Shown: positions 58,774-64,000 of the stretch, piece after piece
Position numbering within the stretch: the stretch's first letter is position 1
Layout: every line of letters starts with the position of its first letter
Source: Carposina sasakii
Taxonomy: Eukaryota; Arthropoda; Insecta; Lepidoptera; Carposinidae
Assembly (NCBI GenBank): GCA_014607495.2
Contig: CP053150.1
Location: 7,646,495-7,710,494, forward strand
Direction of reading: 5' to 3'
Length of the DNA stretch: 64,000 nucleotides
The notes under the pieces: model-generated
Databases searched by the model: none
The model's input: the letters and a program-made list of their open reading frames with translations, nothing else
Told to the model about the DNA's origin: nothing
Made by a program: the position numbers and the translations under genes

Positions 58774-59233
58774 TAATCAGCAAAAGTTATTGCTTTTAGA
58801 ACAAAATATCGTAAGTACGTAAAGTACATTTAAAATGAAGTCTGTGATTAAAAATGCTACTTACTTTTTAGAACTACTTAATTTGTAATTATGAAATTAT
58901 TTTGGTTGTGTTTTTTTGGTCCATATTGGTTGTATTATTTATTATTGATGTATGTACATAATTTATTTCTAATAAAATAAACAGATTTGCAATATGATTT
59001 ATTTCTTCACATAACTATTCATAGAGTAAGACTAAGTAGATCATAAGAAGTATTATAAGCAAATAAATATTCAAAAAAATAAGCAATAATAAGCAAAAAA
59101 AGAGTCCAATGTGTTAGCTAAATAATTTCCAATGTGGGGACAATTTATTTAATTACCATATCTGACGGAGAATCCGCCGCGTATTTGTCGGTCGCGTAAC
59201 GTCAGAACAGGCAAATATATGAGAAAACATTAA

Positions 59234-59429
59234 AGCCTCGAGCACACCGGATGCGTATGCGTGCACGTAAGCGTAGACGTACACGTACCTCTGAGTATGG
59301 AACTGTCACCGCTTGACGTCTATGCTTACGTCTACGCATACGCAGCCGGTCTGCCCGTGCCTATACAGTTTCATACATTACAAATCACACACAAAGTGCA
59401 CGCAAACGCATCCGGTGTGCTCGAGGTTT
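59234..59429. mobile_element. PIF/Harbinger-like MITE, TAA duplication
   Basis: The 196-bp element has nearly perfect inverted ends containing CCTCGAGCACACCGGATGCG, with TAA at 59231-59233 and 59430-59432. The interior alternates CGTACACGTA-like purine/pyrimidine steps. Confidence 0.75.
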
Positions 59430-59891
59430 TAACCTTTCACACTCAACCGATGATGCACTAGTGCGTTTTCCTGTACCTAGAGATGGAACTATGAGATAGA
59501 ATGAGAGAATAAGTAGTGTAGGTACATGTGTTTGTACACTACGCATTTGTGCACCCTATTATTTCCTGCGATGCTAAGTAAGCTAATTTTCGTTGAGATT
59601 GGCCGCCCCTGGCTCTATGAAACTTGGTGCCCTAGGTACTGGAACAACGCATATAAAAAATAACAATATAAAAGACTAATGCGTTTCTTCGAAGTTCACG
59701 TTAGTCTAGAAACGCTGCCAATGACAATATGATTTTTGGTTGTGTGAATCTCCTCAAAGACAGCATACCTGGGAATTCCAAAATCAGCCAAAGGAGTTAG
59801 TCTATGAAACGGACTCTACCTACTGTGTAATTTTGCCAATGACAATATAGTCTGAGAATTTTGTACCTATATTATATGTTTATTTTAAATA

Positions 59892-60289
59892 CAGTTTTTT
59901 CGTTGCCACCCTTAACGAAGGGTACGTACGTACTCTATACATCAAATAAAGTAAGTTTAGGCAAAAGAAAATGCTAGGAAAATTTGTATTTTTTTAATTT
60001 TTTTTTTATTACTTCATCGGGCGGAATTTTTAGTGTCCAGTGTTTATGCTAGTTTTTACATAGACAGATATTAATTATTTCTCGTGAAAAAATTGCTATC
60101 GTGCTACAGCATACGTCTATGTACGATCTATGTGAATGTATACAGAAAAACGCAGTCTATTTACTCAACTTTTGACCCTTATAGCTTGGGAACCAGACAC
60201 TTCCCAGTATGCTTCCACGAAGAAAAATGATTATGATGATGAGGAGATTCCGTAGTTTTCGGGAACGTTGACGACAAAAAAACACTCTG
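59892..60289 (-). mobile_element. TA-flanked MITE (GGTCGTCAACGTTCCC family), minus-strand copy
   Basis: Inverse of 16993-17367, with TA at 59890-59891 and 60290-60291. Confidence 0.75.
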
Positions 60290-60299
60290 TATAGGCAAC

Positions 60300-61743
60300 G
60301 GAGATGGATTCATGTCTAAATTGCAGGACGAACCATTTTCGATCGATCTGCGTGATCAGTGGTCGTGTCGCCCTCCTTGCCATGCTGCTCCCCAAATACG
60401 AACGCCCTAGGCAGTTGCCTAGTTTGCCTATTTGGACGAGCCGGCCTTGAAGACCACAAAAGTTGGGAGGTTTTACAGGATAAGTAAGTAATCTTGAAAA
60501 ATAAACCTTCGATGGTGGGCAAACTATGCCCTAGCATTTCGCTTATCATACCCCTTTTGTTATATCCTGTATTGGCAGATACCTACGCAACCGTTGTGGA
60601 CCCAGTTAACGCTACAATATATCCTACTAATGAGTACGTAACGTGATACACGATAAATTAAAAGGCGATTGCACCCTATAAGTGGCCGGGTCGGTCGTTA
60701 ATCATTCTGCGAAGGCGCCACTTTCCATGTCGCGCATCAAACCAATAAATTAGCTTTTACCAGCGAGCAAACAGCGACTTACGTCGATTCAATTTAAAGC
60801 CCAGTCCATCCATTTACATGCGTGAAGCAAGGGTTCTCAAATTTCAGATGTGAAAAATAACAAATTAGAAAAAACTCAATGAGAATTAGGGAATACCAAC
60901 AGATAGGTAAAGTAGCGATGTAGACACCAAAGACCTTACATTGGTAGTGATCACTAACCTACCTAACCTAAACTGGTTTTCCTCAAAACGATGTTTTTTC
61001 CTATTCTACAATACCGTCCTCATTAGGTACCCACGTATATTTCTACGTCTATATACAAGATTATGAAATAAAACAGGTGTACGTACCTACTAATAACTAA
61101 TAACCATATTGGCAACTTTGGGTAACACTGGCGTAAATGGTAACCTTTGCTCGGAAGCCATTTCAAGCGCAACAATAAATCTACGCTGAAATCACGGTCT
61201 AATTTCGTAAAAGCCCCGTCTCGCTTTGCTAATTAATATGAATAGCATTTGCATCCGGGTTTTTCTCGCGTACACCCATTTCCAACTATTGTTTTGCGAA
61301 GATCCTCACAATTTATTTCAACTTTTATCCAACTGCATCTTGACAACGAGAGTTATTGAGAATAATAAAACCATCTTTTACACACAGCAGCCTTTTGTTT
61401 TTTTTTTCGTATTGTGTAGCTGAAGCCATTGTGGTGAAATTTTAAAATTATAAGTAAGTAGATGATTTCGTATTGTACCTACTGGTGATTAATAATTGAA
61501 ATGAAAGCCAAGATTAAGAAAATAAATTTCAATAAAAAAAAATCAGGCTCTTAAAAATGTACGTTCTCATCTACTTAGGTTATTACTATACCTACCTACT
61601 TATTATAGTAGACGCAGCTGATAGACCTAGAATAAATCAGTGGGAAAATCGTTATCTACTTGTCACAATTTCAATATTTATGGGGTCTGAATATGGTTTC
61701 GAAAGTCACATACTAATTGCCTAACTGCCTGTCTGTTTACATC
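60300..61743. other. Gene-free stretch
   Basis: A partial CAGGGTGTAACA-family MITE end lies at about 60525-60575. Otherwise I see no exon, RNA gene or complete element. Short open frames of 60-77 codons lack recognisable motifs. Confidence 0.4.
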
Positions 61744-61745
61744 TA

Positions 61746-62005
61746 CAGGGTGTAACAGAAAGGGTATGTTAAGCGAAAAGCTATGTAAATAGCCCACTAT
61801 AGAGAACCTATTTCCAAAATTTGAGACTCGAAATCACATTTTTATTTTTCAAGATTGTATGAAAATTCCTGAGATATTTAAAAATTCTCCATACTATCGG
61901 GAAAAATAAACATGTGATTTCGGGTCTCAAATTTTGTGGATAGGTTCTCTACAGTGGGCTATTTACATAGCTTTTCGCTTAACATACCCTTTTTGTTACA
62001 CCCTG
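61746..62005. mobile_element. TA-flanked MITE, reference copy of the CAGGGTGTAACA family
   Basis: The 260-bp element has ends CAGGGTGTAACAGAAAGGGT and CAGGGTGTAACAAAAAGGGT (inverted right end), then GTTAAGCGAAAAGCTATGTA on both arms. TA at 61744-61745 and 62006-62007. The arms continue inward, so almost the whole element is a hairpin. Confidence 0.85.
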
Positions 62006-62017
62006 TATAATAATAGA

Positions 62018-63008
62018 GGAGAGTTGGATATTACCGAGCCCCTAAGGACTTGGGTCCATAATTAGGAAAACGTTTGATATTAAATTAAACAAAATGCAAT
62101 AATTAGTAGAACATTTATTCAGGTTCACATACCGTATGACAAAAAAAATCCAAAGTTGAAATAGAAATTGGATTTTTTTTGTATAGAAATTAATAATAGA
62201 AATTAATATTATTAATAAATTAATTATTGTAGAATTACTAAAACCTTTAGAAGCGTGGTATTGTCAAATTGGTTCGATAATACCGTGCTTAGGTTTGATG
62301 AAATAGTACCCACATAAATGAGTAAGTAACCAAAATAATAATGATAAAAAATGAGTACAAATCAAAGATTTTTACAAGAAGTTAAAGAAACCCCAAGGGT
62401 ACCCAAATCCTATTTGAAAAATTATATCACTGCCTATATAATGTATGACGATATGTATATGTAAGAAAATTTTGAATTCTTTACATTATTTTATTGAAAT
62501 GTTCATATTTTCTAGATCCCATGACTTCTTCTTATTCCTTGGCACAGATTTATCCGTCTAAAACCAAAATAAAAATGTTGATTTGTATGTATGTTTTTTT
62601 CATAGTTGATAATTTCGCGCCCCGGGGCGCGATATTGTCAATCTTGGTCATTTTAATTTTTAACTTCCAAATAATATTGAAAAGTTTAAAAGTATGTAAA
62701 AACGTATAAGTAACATTAATTCCACATTGTATAAGCTTTAAATATTTATGGTATCAAAGTATTATAATAACATAGTATCACTTATCTCTTATGGAAAGTA
62801 TGTACGAAATTTAATAAGGAATGACGGAAAAAACTTCTGCAAGACATGCTGTCTCCATCGTCGCCCGGAAAGTACCGGCGATGTGCGGGGTAGGGTGTAG
62901 GCATGTCGAGCTTCGATGTTTATACAGTATATCGCAAAACTAGTAGATGGTTTTTGATATATGCTGATGCGCGGAATTATCAACCGCGCGGTAATATCCA
63001 ACTCTCCC
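62018..63008. mobile_element. ~1-kb element with GGAGAGTTGGATATTACCG ends
   Basis: The left end GGAGAGTTGGATATTACCG (62018-62036) is perfectly inverted at 62990-63008. TAATAATA-like sequence lies outside both ends, a possible duplication in simple sequence. Inside, variants such as GATAATACCGTGC, GATAATTTCGCGCCCCGGGG and GCGCGATATTGTCA recur. A 71-codon open frame at 62494-62709 has no recognised homology. Confidence 0.6.
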
Positions 63009-63044
63009 CTAAAATAATAATAAGTACGCACGGCAGCTTGTGGC

Positions 63045-63385
63045 GAGCTGTTGGGAAGTAGCGTTCCCACGGACCTGAAGTACTATCCGGGGAAGACCCT
63101 GTTCCTCATCTCCGGCATCGGAGTGAGGTCTGACGAGGAACAGTTCCCCCACCTCTGCCTTGCTTTTGCCGGCCGGGCAGAGTGGAGTCGCGAGAGCTAT
63201 AACAGCTCGAGAGTGGACGTGCCCGTCAGTAAGTGGCGAGTTGGCTTTGGTTTAAAGTCCAGGGGCACCCCTCCACCCTAACCGCTCACCAAATGTTGCC
63301 CCCTTTGTCGTTAGATGCACGCCTCTCAAAGGACCGGGACTCTGTAGTCCCGAGAATTTAAACACAGATACAATAATAATATAAT
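63045..63385 (+). repeat. Retroelement 3' fragment
   Basis: Related to 51975-52511 and 38650-39020: GGGCAGAGTGGAGTCGCGAG, AGTCCAGGGGCACCCCTCC, and the end CCCGAGAATTTAAACACAGA-TACAATAATAATA. The CCATCGCC hairpin part is deleted. Confidence 0.55.
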
Positions 63386-64000
63386 AAATATTGCATACCT
63401 ATAGGTTTAATATTTATATGCCTGCCCTGCCGCTATGTTTAGTGATACCTAAAAGCGCCATTATGATAAGTTTAAACGTTATGTTGTTTATATACTTACC
63501 TTTACAATTTCAATAAAAACACATTGTACCTACTTATTCCACATTTTGACAGACGCAGTAAAGTTAGCAAGAGCATACTTGAGACATACAAGAGCATAAT
63601 TGGAGCTAGAAAGAAAAATACCTACTCGTACAGTACAAATAAAATGGCACATACACGGTCAACGGACGCGGCTTTGTCCGGCTGACGGGGCTCAGATCTA
63701 ATGGATTTTTTATGTTATACCAAAAAGCGTCAATATGAATAAAATTGGAAGTGCATGCAATGTTGCCAAGGATTTAAGTATTACGGTTGCCAGTGCATAG
63801 ATACTGCTATATGTTCGGAATTTTGGCGAAGACTGTTTCATTTGAGCTCTTGGTCAATTATCCTAGCTACATTGCATTGCATAGGCTTTTAGATGTGATA
63901 TATGTGTCACTACAATAATCTATTTATCTTCTTTTAGAACGAGTTATGAATTTTTACGTGTGTTAGCTGGTAACTCCGTCATTTACGAACCGATTTAATT
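63386..64000. other. Gene-free end of window
   Basis: Nothing recognised apart from short AT-rich repeats. Confidence 0.4.

Noticed and set aside
1..64000. CRISPR arrays, bacterial operons, riboswitches or viral genes
   Set aside because: The repeats here are transposon-derived and irregularly spaced, genes are spliced, and no viral coding sequence was recognised.

Overview
This window looks like nuclear DNA from a moth or butterfly. It is AT-rich. Its genes are split by introns with GT...AG borders, and every coding gene I can rebuild is an insect-type protein. The space between exons is packed with short transposon relics of kinds common in Lepidoptera: Helitron-like repeats ending in CTAG, TA-flanked MITEs, hAT-like MITEs with 8-bp duplications, tRNA-headed SINEs and LINE fragments. 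I cannot name the species.

Gene layout, left to right. (1) 967-9865, minus: a six-exon takeout/juvenile-hormone-binding-protein-family gene with one extra base in exon 2 that breaks the frame. (2) 14610-22657, plus: a twelve-exon CLIP-domain trypsin-like serine protease (527 aa). (3) 24622-33745, minus: greatwall/MASTL kinase, about twelve exons, with a LINE and an hAT-like MITE in intron 4. (4) 36653-43331, minus: a MIC19/CHCHD3-like mitochondrial protein of the MICOS complex. (5) 43732-44553, plus: a two-exon THAP-domain gene inside a 1544-bp element with terminal inverted repeats and a perfect 8-bp target duplication. I read this as a P-element-like transposon lying about 260 bp upstream of the MIC19 start codon. 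(6) 48706-54777, plus: splicing factor SPF45/RBM17, seven exons. (7) 56031-57118, plus: a GILT-family protein, four exons. The last 6.9 kb holds no gene I can recognise.

The genes do not form a pathway. Greatwall (mitotic entry), MIC19 (cristae) and SPF45 (splicing) are housekeeping genes. The takeout, CLIP protease and GILT genes are secreted or lumenal proteins with hormone, immune or redox roles.

The most unusual content is in the mobile elements. These include the THAP-only P-like element; several unrelated elements built from dense arrays of one short motif (TATCGATA, ACTCGAGTT, GAACTAGTTC, and AATTTTGCCTTA in SPF45 intron 1); a roughly 400-bp poly(A) retroposon family present as a tail-to-tail palindrome and as a tandem pair sharing a target duplication; and a near-perfect 100-bp-arm hairpin. 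Exon joins were derived by hand from splice signals and reading phase, not from transcripts.
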